Assembly: GCF_000003195.3 (NCBI RefSeq)
Contig: NC_012870.2
Location: 32,640,562-32,704,561 of the forward strand
Reading direction: 5' to 3'
Length of the DNA: 64,000 nt
Source of the DNA: Sorghum bicolor
Taxonomy: Eukaryota; Streptophyta; Magnoliopsida; Poales; Poaceae
In this document: positions 23,701 to 33,620 of the stretch, piece by piece
Position numbering within the stretch: position 1 is the first letter of the stretch
Layout: each line of letters starts with the position of its first letter
The notes under the pieces: model-generated
Seen by the model: the letters and a program-made list of their open reading frames with translations, nothing else
What the model was told of the DNA's origin: nothing
The model's database searches: none
Program-made: the position numbers and the translations under genes

Positions 23701-23972
23701 TCTTCTATGAAGAAATGAGTTTCGTCTTCTAAGTCTGATTCTTCTAAAAGCTCTAGAGATGCAGCCTTTACCTCCTCCATAGGATCAGGCAAAAGATATG
23801 ATTCGGCCTTATTGTTTAAGGAGTGTGAAATTGTTATTGGGAATTTAAAGGCTTTTCCTAAAGAAATGTGTAGCTTTCCAGTATGACCTTCATAAAGGAG
23901 TCTTCCAAAAAGTTGTCCTATCAACAGGTCGAAGTCCCATGTATCAAAGATATAGAAGTTCAAATGAACCAT
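20746..23972 (-). pseudogene. pol of A2 (RT-RNase H-integrase), broken
   Basis: The open pieces are 23379-23972, 22666-23454, 21139-22590 and 20746-21135. Breaks: a frameshift near 23415, a CGA-to-TGA stop at about 22665 in the RT connection, and a TGG-to-TAG stop at about 21137 in the integrase C-terminus. RT motifs ([22 protein letters not shown]) and the integrase zinc region are present. The catalytic Glu of integrase reads Asp (QADTSNKQ), and the first-Asp block reads GIDNMRPF, so integrase is damaged beyond the stops. Unlike A1, the RT-integrase junction is open here. Confidence 0.88.
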
Positions 23973-24593
23973 GGAGCCTTCTACCGTAAGAGGTAGGACA
24001 TTAATAATTCCAAGACTGGGGACTTATCGTCCCGAAGATTCCTTTATGACCTTTGTTGTGGGGGTTAAGACAAGATTTTTAAATAGTTTAAGTGCAAAAG
24101 ATTCAGACATGATGTTGATCCCCACAACAGGATTATAAAGAGCATTAAATCGATCAGAATTATAAGCACAACGTATAGTTATAGAGGGTGTGTCCAAACG
24201 GATCACATCAGAGGAAAGCTCTGATTCCTCCAACCATTCGCTACTCATGACTGAGATAAGCTCTCTCAATTGATATTCACTTGGCAAATAAATGCTAAAC
24301 TTGCCATTTTGGGGTTTGTCAATAGAATGGTAGTTTGAAATGTTTGCAAAATCGGCAAAAAGATTAGATTCTATATCCAGCATGAAGTCCGGTGGTGGAA
24401 TTTCTTCCTCTTGTGGCTCAGAACATGGGATAGCTAAAGTAGATGAAGGATTTGGTAGAGTGTCTACTTTGGCTTTGTAGGTTTCATCATGAAGGGTATT
24501 ATCCATCTCAGCTTCTAGGATTCTATCTAGGATCACTCTAGCTTCATTAGTAGGGATGCGAAAGAAAGAACCTCTAGACATTGTGTGTAGCAT
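23973..24593 (-). pseudogene. Protease region of A2
   Basis: Same content as 15791-16549, with the same YNPVVGINIMSES in place of the catalytic motif. A TTA-to-TAA change at about 24026 ends the first piece (24024-24593); the frame then resumes and runs into pol. Confidence 0.65.
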
Positions 24594-24600
24594 TTGTTTG

Positions 24601-25050
24601 TTTTTTTTTTCTGAAGACCTTGAAAGAAGTGAAATAAAAGAATAGGGTCTTCAAGATTAAGGTTTGGACCAGATTCTAAAAGATCAGAAAAATGTTTCCA
24701 GGATTTTCCCAAAAGTTGGCTCGTAAAACTCCCTCGTTGTTGACTTACCTTCTGACTGTAACATTGTCTAGCTTCTCCCCTTAAGGAAAAAGGAAAAAGC
24801 TTCCAACGTAAAGTTTTATCAGATATGCCTTCAATGCGAAGACAATCACATGTTTGCTCAAAATCTCTAATATGAAGGTAAGGGTTTCGTCTTCCTTTCC
24901 CGAAAAAGATAGGTTTTGAATCATGGCAATCAACCTAGAACTTAACTTATACTGGGATGTTTGGATAGGCTGTGATGACTCCCATGGTAAAAGGTCAGTT
25001 ACTGAAGGGATTGCAGACTCATGGATTGATTTAGAATTTTGGTTTTCCAT
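24601..25050 (-). pseudogene. gag: gag of A2, with deletion and frameshift
   Basis: ATG at 25050. A one-base deletion near 24889 shifts the frame after about 55 codons, and about 120 bp present in A1 (around 16670-16770) are missing near 24712. The capsid block is partly readable in the other frame. Confidence 0.75.
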
Positions 25051-25158
25051 AAGGTAAGAGTAAAGAAAATAAATAAAGAATATAAAAGATAAGAAAAGAT
25101 AAAAGTATAGATACAAGCTAGTAGTAAGACTCAAGGTTATCTCAGCAAACCGCCTTTC

Positions 25159-25176
25159 TCCCCGGCAACGGCGCCA
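25159..25176 (-). other. Primer binding site of A2 (perfect tRNA-Asp type)
   Basis: Minus strand TGGCGCCGTTGCCGGGGA, eight bases from LTR3, complementary to the 3' end of plant tRNA-Asp. Confidence 0.9.
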
Positions 25177-25184
25177 GAAATGCT

Positions 25185-26396
25185 TGTTGATATTTGGGAA
25201 CGCAATAAGGAATTGATCCGCAAGCGCACGGATATCGGTGAGCACTTCACCCGGGAAATTATCCAGAGTATCGTATTTATTTTTTTACCACTAGGAGAAA
25301 GAGTGCATCTGACTAACCGGTCTATTACTACTAAGCCTTTATGCTACAAAGAATGTCTCTCGATGTGAGTGATAAATAGAGAAGACTGCAACCGTAGTCT
25401 TCTTCTAAAGTTGGTAAGGATGATCTATTGTTCGATTGGGGAGGCTAACGGAATCTAGACACCACAAAGGATGTTCAACCCACACCTGTAAACCCTATCC
25501 TTCCTGCTAACGAGATATGGTCTGCAAAGGTAACTCGGAATTGTCACGTTCCTCACTACTACCACGGTCTAGCTAGTTAGGGAATATCTATGAGTACCTC
25601 AGCCTAGACACCACGTTTACGCCAGCAATGATTACTCTAAACTCTACGCGAAGAGATTAAAGTAAACTCATTAACCAAAAGAACAATAAAACAAGAACTT
25701 ACTAGAATTTAGAAGTTGAAATATTGAAGAATCCTAGGAGCAAGCTTCGGGTTAGGAGAACTTGATCCCGTAGGTACAAGCTTGGAGTGGACACCGACAG
25801 GCCGGGCTTCCTCCAATCTACACCTCCACTCTATCTCTCTCAATCTAGTAGAAACTAGAAGATCTATTTCTAATTTACATTGGTTGCTAAGCCTAAAAAG
25901 AAATATTATTTAGAGAAGAGGTTTTCCTTCGAGGGCACCCCTCAATCTCTATGATAATTTCTTGTCTTCTCTAGGGGCCAGGGGGGTCTCCTTATATAGT
26001 CCTCCTCCTCTATGCGTTTTTGGGTCGGTAGGCGAGGTGTTACTACATTATCTTTGATCCATTAGGTCGGTGGAACATCGTGTGCGAAGAGAGTCCCAAA
26101 CGGGATCTAGCAGGGGGCGGGCGCCCTGGGCCTGGCCCCTTTCGGTCTCTGCTTTGTTCTTGTGGCTTCTGGAGTCTTCTAGATGGTAGAAAATCACGCG
26201 GTGCGTTGATATCTCTATGTAATCCCGACATGTGGGCCTTTCTTTCTTATTTCCTGATAACCCCCTGCAGAAACAGATAAACAACAAAACTCGTGGAATT
26301 CTGTCAGATCAAACCCTAATTCTAGGTGTTGGTTGCATATTGGTCCTTTCTCTTGTTTATCTGATAATTAAAATTGATACTTAAGAACCGTCAACA
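25185..26396 (-). repeat. LTR3 of the A array (5' LTR of A2)
   Basis: 1212 bp, same ends as LTR1 and LTR2. It is shorter mainly because a 21-bp deletion fused the two GC motifs into one (26115-26126), with small losses elsewhere. TATA box at 25992-25998. Confidence 0.92.
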
Positions 26397-27166
26397 CCTT
26401 GTAAGCCCCAGCAGACTTCGTGGTGATAGAGACTGGTACTGATGAGAGGGCACCCATCATTCTAGGGAGGCCATTCCTGAACACCTCGGGAGCTATCATC
26501 TATGCTAGTGGTGCTAAGATTAGTTTCTACATCAAGGGTAGGAAGGAGACGTTTTCCTTCAAGAACAAGACTACACAAATCTCAGAGCAATTCCGACATA
26601 AACCAATAAAGAGGACCAACAGAAGGAACAGGAACAAGCAAATGTGGACCGAGTCAGCTAAGATGGTCACTGCAGTTCGAGGAGTCAGCTAAGATGGTCA
26701 CTTCCAGAAGATGCTTTGCAACACCGGATGGCAGATCAAACATTCCAAAAGATTGAAGGTTATTCACATGGGAGAAGACGAGTACGATCCACCCATCATC
26801 CTTGGGAGACAGTTCCAGAGCACCGTTAAAATAATCATCTACATTGGAACCGAAGAAGTCCACATGAACTTCCCCTCTGAGAAGGTACACCGCTATTTTA
26901 CTAACCCTAACTATATAGTTGAAGACTCTAAGCAGGTCAAGACAAGAAGAAGACGACGCAACCGCAACCAGAGGAGGCAAATTATCAAGGACGGGGCAGA
27001 CCATGAAGGAGAAGTAGTAAGGTCTGAAGACATACAGCTTGAACAGAACTGTCCTGAGGAGACCGTAGTACCGAGTCAGGTGTGGAGAGAGAATATAGTT
27101 ATACACGAAGAGGAGGCACCGCCGGAACCACCGACTACGCCATCCAGCGAATCCCAGGACGAATGA
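26397..27166 (+). pseudogene. gag-protease C-terminal remnant of element D
   Basis: It starts in mid-domain right at the A border. 26397-26692 reads PADFVVIE then RAPIILGRPFLN, the second half of an Athila-type protease. 26711-27163 repeats this type of block (PPIILGRQFQS) in a more diverged form, then a basic stretch (RRRRRNRNQRR), a VWRE motif and an acidic end. The gag-protease of element E ends in the same order (basic stretch, VWRE, acidic tail, stop), so this is the true C-terminus and no RT follows. The N-terminal gag and catalytic Asp region are missing. Confidence 0.65.
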
Positions 27167-29338
27167 GAAAACGGAGAGTCCCGTTCGGAGGACGTGAAAA
27201 CACCGAACGCCTTGCCAAGAGGTAAACTTGGTAGTTATCTTTTTCCTTTCAATTATTTTAAATAGTTTGCTTAGTTAATCAGGTTCATATCATCTTGAAA
27301 AGAAAATAAAAATGTTAAAAATAGTAAGCCCCATGTGAGTATGCTCATGGCATAAGACCCATAAGTACATTCACTGTGGTGGCATAAAAATAAAATAAAT
27401 ATATTCCTATCCTATAAAAATAAAATTATAAAAATAAATTTATGATCCTACTAAAGAGAGTAACATTTATTGAGGAGACTCAACATGATAAAGGCTAGAT
27501 ATTTATGCTAACACTTAACTAGTTCCACAAAGCTTTGTTGTCTATTTGAGCTCCACAGAATTCAAGGATCAAAGAAGACTAGCAGATGGAGGACATCCTA
27601 ATCGCTGTCAGGGTGCTGCCGACATTCAAATACACCTCCGCCACCTACTACATCAGAAGAAATTACGTCAAAATCCAACTTGGGGGAGAGCACCCCCATT
27701 TATCCAGCTAAGTGTTTCTACTCGCGTTTATACTTTACTCTAATAATAAAAAGATGCATAATCATAAAAACCCAAATAAAAATTTTGTGCTTATATATAT
27801 ATCTTTGCTTAGTTTGCTAAATAAATAAATAAATAAAATTTGCTATGAACCCTCATGATAAGCTCTCACATGGAAATGATGAATATTTGCTCTGCCATGT
27901 CTAAATTCTCAAAATTGAAATCTCTCTCAAGTTTAGGCATGACTGTTATTAATTAAGATTTGCTCTAAACCTGAACTTGTGCGAAGAGTACTTGATCTAA
28001 AGTCTAAGTCGTTAACGGATACGATATGGGAAGGTTGGGCTGTTGTTTATCTATTCCTAGAGATGCTAGAATTGTGGAGAATTTTATCTTTGAAAATCTT
28101 TAAAATGTTGCATGATGAGTTCCTGTATGATGAGAGTTTAAATTCCTACCATAGCTATATATACATGCTTGTTAGACTTTGAGCCACACATTTACTATTT
28201 ACTGCTTATGAGCATTGAGTGTGGTCAAGCTGTGTAGACCCTTAGGAGCTTGTCATGTGGTTAAATCAAGATTCACTTGCACGATTCACTCATGCATGCT
28301 GCTTCTACTCTGGAAGTACGCATCCACATATATCCACCCATTTCCATCTCTAGAACCACCCAAAAATATTCTACTCCTAATCCGGGAGAGAATAGCCAAA
28401 AACATTCTTATATTCCTGTTTTCCCCTGTGAAATAAATGCTCAAGTTATTTCGGTTACTACCACTTGCTACATTATTTCAAGAGATGAGTGCTCTAAAAA
28501 AAGAGAAAGAAAGAATACGAGGAAATAAAAAGGGGGCAAGTGCCCGGAACCTCGAAAGAAAAGAAAAAGTGAGACGAGAGGTAAAAATGGACAAGTGTCC
28601 GACAATAGAATTAGGGGTACAAGATACCCACCTGAGAGAAAAGAAAAAGAAAATACAGAGCATCTCATTCTCCCCAAAAGTTTCAAAAGAGCAAGGAAGG
28701 TATGTATCCCCTCAAAAGAGCAAAAGTAGAATTAGACTTTCACCATTGTTTTCACCATTATCACCATCATCACCATACACCATTCATTCGCCACACATGC
28801 ACATCTTGATTTGACTTATTGACTTGTTCTTCTGGATCCATGGTTTTACTATGCAATAAATGTCTTGTAAGTATGTATTAGCTGTCTCCCACCTATGAGC
28901 TCCAGATATTAAAACCTTATTAGAGTAGGGTGAGAGAGAAGGCAATGCCACTATGCCTCATACCAAAAATACCACATACTTTGAGAGAAGGCATATACCA
29001 TTACTGCCTCGGTAAGGATCCAGAAATACCACAAAAGAGAGACTAGAGAGAGTCATACAAGGAATCTCTGAGTTTTATTTGAAAATCTGCAAAAACTCCA
29101 GAGCTATAGTTAATCGAAGAACAAGAGACATGGCGCTTGACTAGACCGTTCTATCTTTTAACTGCTCAAGACACAAGTGACAGTTGCAAGCCCCATGGTG
29201 GAAGGTAAAATGAGTAAGTTTAAATCTTAACAGTTTACCCTAACCCAGAGATGAGATCTTGTTTAAACGCATGTGTACCTTTAAGGCATGAAACCATTGT
29301 AGAAACTCTTGAGTTCATCTTTTCTTAGGGACGAGCAA
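27167..29338 (+). other. 3' non-coding region of element D
   Basis: About 2.2 kb of AT-rich sequence with no believable gene. Two blocks are shared with other Athila-like elements here: 28299-28335 (TCTGGAAGTACGCATCCACA core) with E at about 45648-45684 on the minus strand, and 28583-28620 (ATGGACAAGTGTCCG core) with A1 and A2. No RT or integrase remnant was found. Confidence 0.6.
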
Positions 29339-29358
29339 AGGTTAAGCTTGGGGGAGCT
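29339..29358 (+). other. Polypurine tract of element D
   Basis: AAGCTTGGGGGAGC ends just before the LTR start TGT at 29359. The same AAGGTTAAGCTTGGGGGA word precedes the LTR of E on the minus strand. Confidence 0.75.
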
Positions 29359-29361
29359 TGT
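29359..29361 (+). repeat. First three bases of D's 3' LTR
   Basis: TGT; the LTR resumes with TGACGG at 52695. Element C is inserted here with the duplication CTTGT (29357-29361 and 52690-52694). Confidence 0.85.
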
Positions 29362-30410
29362 TGTCGAGGGTATCGGTAAGGGGTACCCTCAGCGATGCGC
29401 ATTATGAGATTGCCCGTACGAAGGTCGAGACCCTTAATTCGACGCTCTAATCTTACGTATGCGCCGCCATCGACGGTCGCAGCCTCGAAGACGGAAATAG
29501 CGTCGAGCGAATCGGTCAGGGCTCGAGCGACGACTACCGTCGAAAACGGAAGCGGGCTCGAGCGAACCGAGAGGCGTCGGGCCCAAGGACACTGTCCGCC
29601 GCCCGACGCGCGCACGCGGGCCGGAGCATTAAATGCACCTGACGCTTCCCCACCTAACACACAGGTCACGGAAGGCGTGATAGGGAACAAGCTTCTGTCC
29701 CATCGTTCTTTTTGCAGCCTTCCCACCGAACGACCCAGGGCGTGTCAGGACGCAGGAAACAAGGATGGAACGTCTAATCGGGACCCCCTCGAGACACCCA
29801 AGGTCAGCGCTCCAGATACCAGCATATTACACGGCGTCCGACCCTCGACCGAACAGGGTCCCTTCCTAGGGACAAGTTGGGCGTCGACTGACAACACCAC
29901 AGCTACCCCGCCGGGTCCGCCACCATACCGTACGAGCATGTGACCTCAGAACCAGCACAAGGCGGCTGGCAGGGCAAAACACAGGAGCACGCGTAATCAT
30001 CACCGGGCTATCAAGATGGGACGGCTCGAGGCCATGCCGTACGGAAGCCTCGAGTAGGTCAGCGTTCCATGCGGCTATCGATCCCTACTCTAACATCTAC
30101 GCATGTACCCTGTGTCTCTCCTTGGAGCTATAAAAGGAGAGACTCAGGAATAGAAGAGGGGGACATCACAACACAAGACACACACACACTCACATAGTAG
30201 AGCTACACACTTCATACCACGCTTGTATTCGCCCCTGTACAAGCACTTAGGTGCAAGATAATACAAACTCTCTCCCCCCCGCTGGACGTAGGGCCTTCTC
30301 TTGCCCGAACCAGGATAAATCTCTGTGTCTTCTTGCATCACCATCCGGAAAGGGGAGCACGCATACAAATTTACTCGTTGGTGTGACCCCCCGGGGGAAA
30401 AACACCGACA
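29362..30410 (+). repeat. 5' LTR of element C
   Basis: 1049 bp, TGTCGAGGG...CACCGACA. GC-rich with many TCGAG words. TATA box at 30129-30136. ORFs in both strands of this LTR (for example 29395-29943) are overlapping shadows repeated in all three LTR copies. Confidence 0.95.
30129..30136 (+). promoter_or_regulatory. TATA box of the C LTR
   Basis: TATAAAAG in GCTATAAAAGGAG; repeated at 43245-43252 and 57648-57655. The transcript would start about 30 bp later, near 30160. Confidence 0.75.
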
Positions 30411-30431
30411 GTTGGCGCGCCAGGTAGGGGT
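30411..30431 (+). other. Primer binding site of element C
   Basis: TTGGCGCGCCAGGTAGGGG follows the LTR end by one base. It would pair with a tRNA ending CCCCTACCTGGCGCGCCA; I do not assign the tRNA. Confidence 0.75.
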
Positions 30432-30467
30432 CATGCGTGTTTTTATCGATTTCCCACTACTTTCCGG

Positions 30468-33400
30468 ATGGCTACTCTTGCCTCGCCGCTTCCGCGCTCC
30501 ACGGTGATTTGGTTTGGGAGTCTCGAGTTCATGTCTACGGGCTCCGGCTACGACATGATCTTGCTCTCAGTCAAAGGACCAGGAGGAGTCCGCGTTACGC
30601 CAGCACGGTTGAAGGCCCCGAGACGCCCTCACCACCACGCCTCCACGCCTAAGAAGAGGCGCGAGCAACACCACCGCGGCCCTTCTGCTTCAGCACGACC
30701 AACAACTCGTGCGAGGCAGGATGTGGGCCACAAGTCGGCAGCACCATGTGACGGAGCAACAAGTGCGACGACTCAGCACCGCGCGACGACGGGAGGGGAC
30801 GCGTCTCGCGCCCTCTCCCCCACCGCAGCTAGGCTACTTCCACACGGGTTGTTCTCTCCAAGGGCGGCACTGCCGTTCGGAATGGACTACGCCGCGGCGT
30901 CGCTCGCCAGGGCGATATGCCCAAACGCCCAGACGTACGTGGAAAGACCCATGGTCCTCCCACATAGCTCTGAAGCACGGCGGCCGGCGTCCGAGCTGCC
31001 GGACCTTTCCCGAGTACGAGGCCTCCGTCGTCTAGGCCCCGGACGATACTCGATCACCTCCCTCAGGCAACGATTGCTGGAGGAAGGACGTGGGTGTTTC
31101 TACGCCGCTGATCCGGACTCCGACTCCGAGACAGACAGCTATGACCCTACGAGGGAATGTTATCACATCGACGGGGCGGTAGAAACTTCTGATGAGACAC
31201 GGGATGCTGCTGCGGGTGGTCGAGCCCCCGCGGCGCGAGAAGACCCCAGGACGCCTGGGAACGACGGACAAGTCGACCCCCCGCCTCAGGAAGACAGAAC
31301 CGCGCAGCTCGCGCAGCTGCGGGAGCTCAAAATGAAGCTCGACGAAGACCGCGAGCGCCTCGTCCTGCTCGAACAAATCCTCGAACAAGACCTGCCCTAC
31401 CCGCCGGGTGGAAGTGTCCGCAGACGCGCTCGAGAGGTACATCGACAAATCGTCGGTGACGCAGAGGCGGAGCAACCTGTTAGCCGTTTCCCTCGAGCAG
31501 GCCAGAACGTAGTGGCAGCGACGATGCTGCTACGTAACATGCCAGAGCGATCGAATTCCAAGGCCCGACGCATTCGAGATGAAGTACAGACATTGCTCCA
31601 GGTGGCAGCGGTTCAACAAGCCGAAAGTTCGGCGTCTCGACGGCGAGGAGCTGCCACAGAGAAGCGCGACGAACAGCCTCTAAACGAAGAGGAGGTGTCA
31701 GTCCATCAACAACCTCCCCCTCGAGGTAGAAAGACCGCTCTCATCCTCCCTGCCGACAATCAACGTCGACACGACGCGCGGCACGACGTCAAAGAAAATA
31801 GACGCCGCCGGCACGGAGACGCGGAAGAACGTGGTTATAGCGCGCATCGCGGTGGGAGATACGACAGCGACGAGGACCGGGTGGCCCCCGAGCCACCGGG
31901 CCCACGGGTGTTCAGCAGGGCGATTCGCAGCACGCCCCTGCCCAATCCATTTCGACCCCCAACCAGCGTCGCGAAGTACAATGGAGAGACCAAGCCAGAG
32001 CTATGGCTGGCCGATTTCAGGCTGGCCTGTCAGCTAGGTGGCGCTCGAGGTGATGATCGAGCCATCATCAGACAGCTACCCCTTTTCCTCTCCGACACCG
32101 CCCGTCGATGGCTCGAGGAACTCCCTGCCAATCAGATCCACAACTGGGTTGATCTGGTCAGAGTCTTCGAGGGTAACTTCAAAGGGACCTACATACGGCC
32201 TGGGAACTCGTGGGACCTCAGCAAATGCAAGCAGAAGTCAGGAGAAACTCTTCGGGAGTATGCTCGACGCTTCTCGAAGCAGCGCACTGAGTTGCCGCAC
32301 ATCCCTGACCACGACGTCATCTTGGCGTTTGTCTCGGGCACCACCAGTCGAGACTTGGTGCGGGAATTAGGTCGCAATCGACCTCAGACCGTCGACGAGC
32401 TGATGGACGTAGTAGCTAACTACGCGGCAGGGGAGGAGGCAGTCGGCGCCTTCTTCAGCTCAGAAGGAAGAAAAGGCAAGCAGCCCGTCGATGAAGATGG
32501 GACTTCCAGTCGAGGCCTCAAGAAAAATAAAAAGAAGCAGAAAGTGCGGCAGTTCCACCAGGAAGATTCAGGTGACAACCTCGTCGCCGCCATGGATCGA
32601 AAGAAGCCGCGAGGCCCTCCGGAGGGAGGCATCTTCGACAAGATGTTGGAGGAGCCGTGCCCTTACCATAAGGGGGGCGCCAACCACAAACTCAAGGACT
32701 GTCGTATGTTGAGAAAGCATTTCGACGGTCAGGGGTTCAAAAAAGATACGCGTGATGACTCCAAGAAGGAGAAGGCTGGCGGCAAGGAGGACAACAAAGA
32801 TGACGACGGCTTCCCCGCCGTCCACGACTGCTACATGATCTATGGCGGGCCCTCGACTCAGTTGACCACGAGGCAGCGCAAAAGGGAGCGTCGCGAAGTC
32901 TTTGCAGCAAGAATGGCGGTGCCCCAATACCTTAGCTGGTCGAGCACTCCCATCACTTTCGACCGAGAAGACCACCCTGACAAGGTAGTCGCCCCAGGCG
33001 TCTACCCGCTCGTCGTCGACCCCATCATCGTCAACACCCGACTCTCGAAAGTGCTGATGGATGGTGGCAGCAGCCTCAACATCATCTACCTCGAGACCCT
33101 CGATCTCCTCGGCATCGATAGAGGACGCCTCCAGCCAAGCGCCGGCGGTTTCCATGGCGTCGTGCTAGGGAAAAAGGCACTGCCAGTAGGTCGAATCGAC
33201 CTGCCGGTCTGCTTCAGCACGGCGGCCAACTTCAGGAAGGAGACCCTCACCTTTGAGGTGGTGGGGTTCCGAGGCACGTACCACGCCATCATCGGGCGCC
33301 CGGGCTACGCCAAGTTCATGGCCATACCCAACTACACATACTTGAAGCTGAAGATGCCTGGTCCCAAAGGCGTCATCACTGTCAGTTCCTCCTTCGAGCA

Positions 33401-33620
33401 CGCGTACGAGTGCGACGTCGAGTGCGTCGAGTACGGGGAGGCGGTCGAGAGCTCCACCGAGCTCGTTGCAAAGCTTGAGGCCATGGCCGCTGAGGCCCCA
33501 GAGCCTAAGCGTCATGCGGGTAGCTTCGAGGCGGCGGAAGGAACCAAGAAGATCCCGCTCGACCCCAACAACTCCGACGGCAAGGTGCTGACGATCAGCA
33601 CCGACCTCGACCCTAAATAG
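30468..33620 (+). CDS. gag-pro: gag-protease of element C
   Basis: 1050 codons from ATG 30468, 57 bp after the LTR. The N-terminal ~280 residues are low-complexity and basic. A coiled coil follows (about residues 283-310, QLAQLRELKMKLDEDRERL). The retrotransposon gag domain spans about 498-645 (PELWLADFRLAC, LPLFLSDTARRWLEELP, YARRFSKQRTELP). A zinc-finger-like CPYHKGGANHKLKDC lies near 731-745. Protease has D-G-G-S at about residue 865 and AIIGRPGYAKFMAIP near 942-956, as in Tat elements. It ends at an amber codon in frame with pol, so gag-pro-pol is one frame with a single TAG. Products would form the particle and mature it. Confidence 0.92.
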   Translation: MATLASPLPRSTVIWFGSLEFMSTGSGYDMILLSVKGPGGVRVTPARLKAPRRPHHHASTPKKRREQHHRGPSASARPTTRARQDVGHKSAAPCDGATSATTQHRATTGGDASRALSPTAARLLPHGLFSPRAALPFGMDYAAASLARAICPNAQTYVERPMVLPHSSEARRPASELPDLSRVRGLRRLGPGRYSITSLRQRLLEEGRGCFYAADPDSDSETDSYDPTRECYHIDGAVETSDETRDAAAGGRAPAAREDPRTPGNDGQVDPPPQEDRTAQLAQLRELKMKLDEDRERLVLLEQILEQDLPYPPGGSVRRRAREVHRQIVGDAEAEQPVSRFPRAGQNVVAATMLLRNMPERSNSKARRIRDEVQTLLQVAAVQQAESSASRRRGAATEKRDEQPLNEEEVSVHQQPPPRGRKTALILPADNQRRHDARHDVKENRRRRHGDAEERGYSAHRGGRYDSDEDRVAPEPPGPRVFSRAIRSTPLPNPFRPPTSVAKYNGETKPELWLADFRLACQLGGARGDDRAIIRQLPLFLSDTARRWLEELPANQIHNWVDLVRVFEGNFKGTYIRPGNSWDLSKCKQKSGETLREYARRFSKQRTELPHIPDHDVILAFVSGTTSRDLVRELGRNRPQTVDELMDVVANYAAGEEAVGAFFSSEGRKGKQPVDEDGTSSRGLKKNKKKQKVRQFHQEDSGDNLVAAMDRKKPRGPPEGGIFDKMLEEPCPYHKGGANHKLKDCRMLRKHFDGQGFKKDTRDDSKKEKAGGKEDNKDDDGFPAVHDCYMIYGGPSTQLTTRQRKRERREVFAARMAVPQYLSWSSTPITFDREDHPDKVVAPGVYPLVVDPIIVNTRLSKVLMDGGSSLNIIYLETLDLLGIDRGRLQPSAGGFHGVVLGKKALPVGRIDLPVCFSTAANFRKETLTFEVVGFRGTYHAIIGRPGYAKFMAIPNYTYLKLKMPGPKGVITVSSSFEHAYECDVECVEYGEAVESSTELVAKLEAMAAEAPEPKRHAGSFEAAEGTKKIPLDPNNSDGKVLTISTDLDPK

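Larger units (their letters stand above)
9095..26396 (-). mobile_element. A1-A2 array: two Athila-lineage elements sharing a middle LTR
   Basis: Three direct LTRs (9095-10329, 17228-18461, 25185-26396) enclose two internal regions of similar content, all read on the minus strand. RT motifs ([20 protein letters not shown]), the tRNA-Asp type PBS and a 3' ORF after pol place them in the Athila lineage. The flanks, acagc on the left and ccttg on the right, do not match. The left flank is D's LTR and the right is D's protease region. The two internal regions differ by many substitutions and indels and carry different stops, so they look like two separate insertions, not a recent duplication. Confidence 0.85.

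Noticed and set aside
29395..29943. 182-codon ORF and opposing ORFs in the C LTR (also at 42511 and 56914)
   Set aside because: They overlap on both strands, lie within LTRs and follow the GC-rich composition; no start context or domain.
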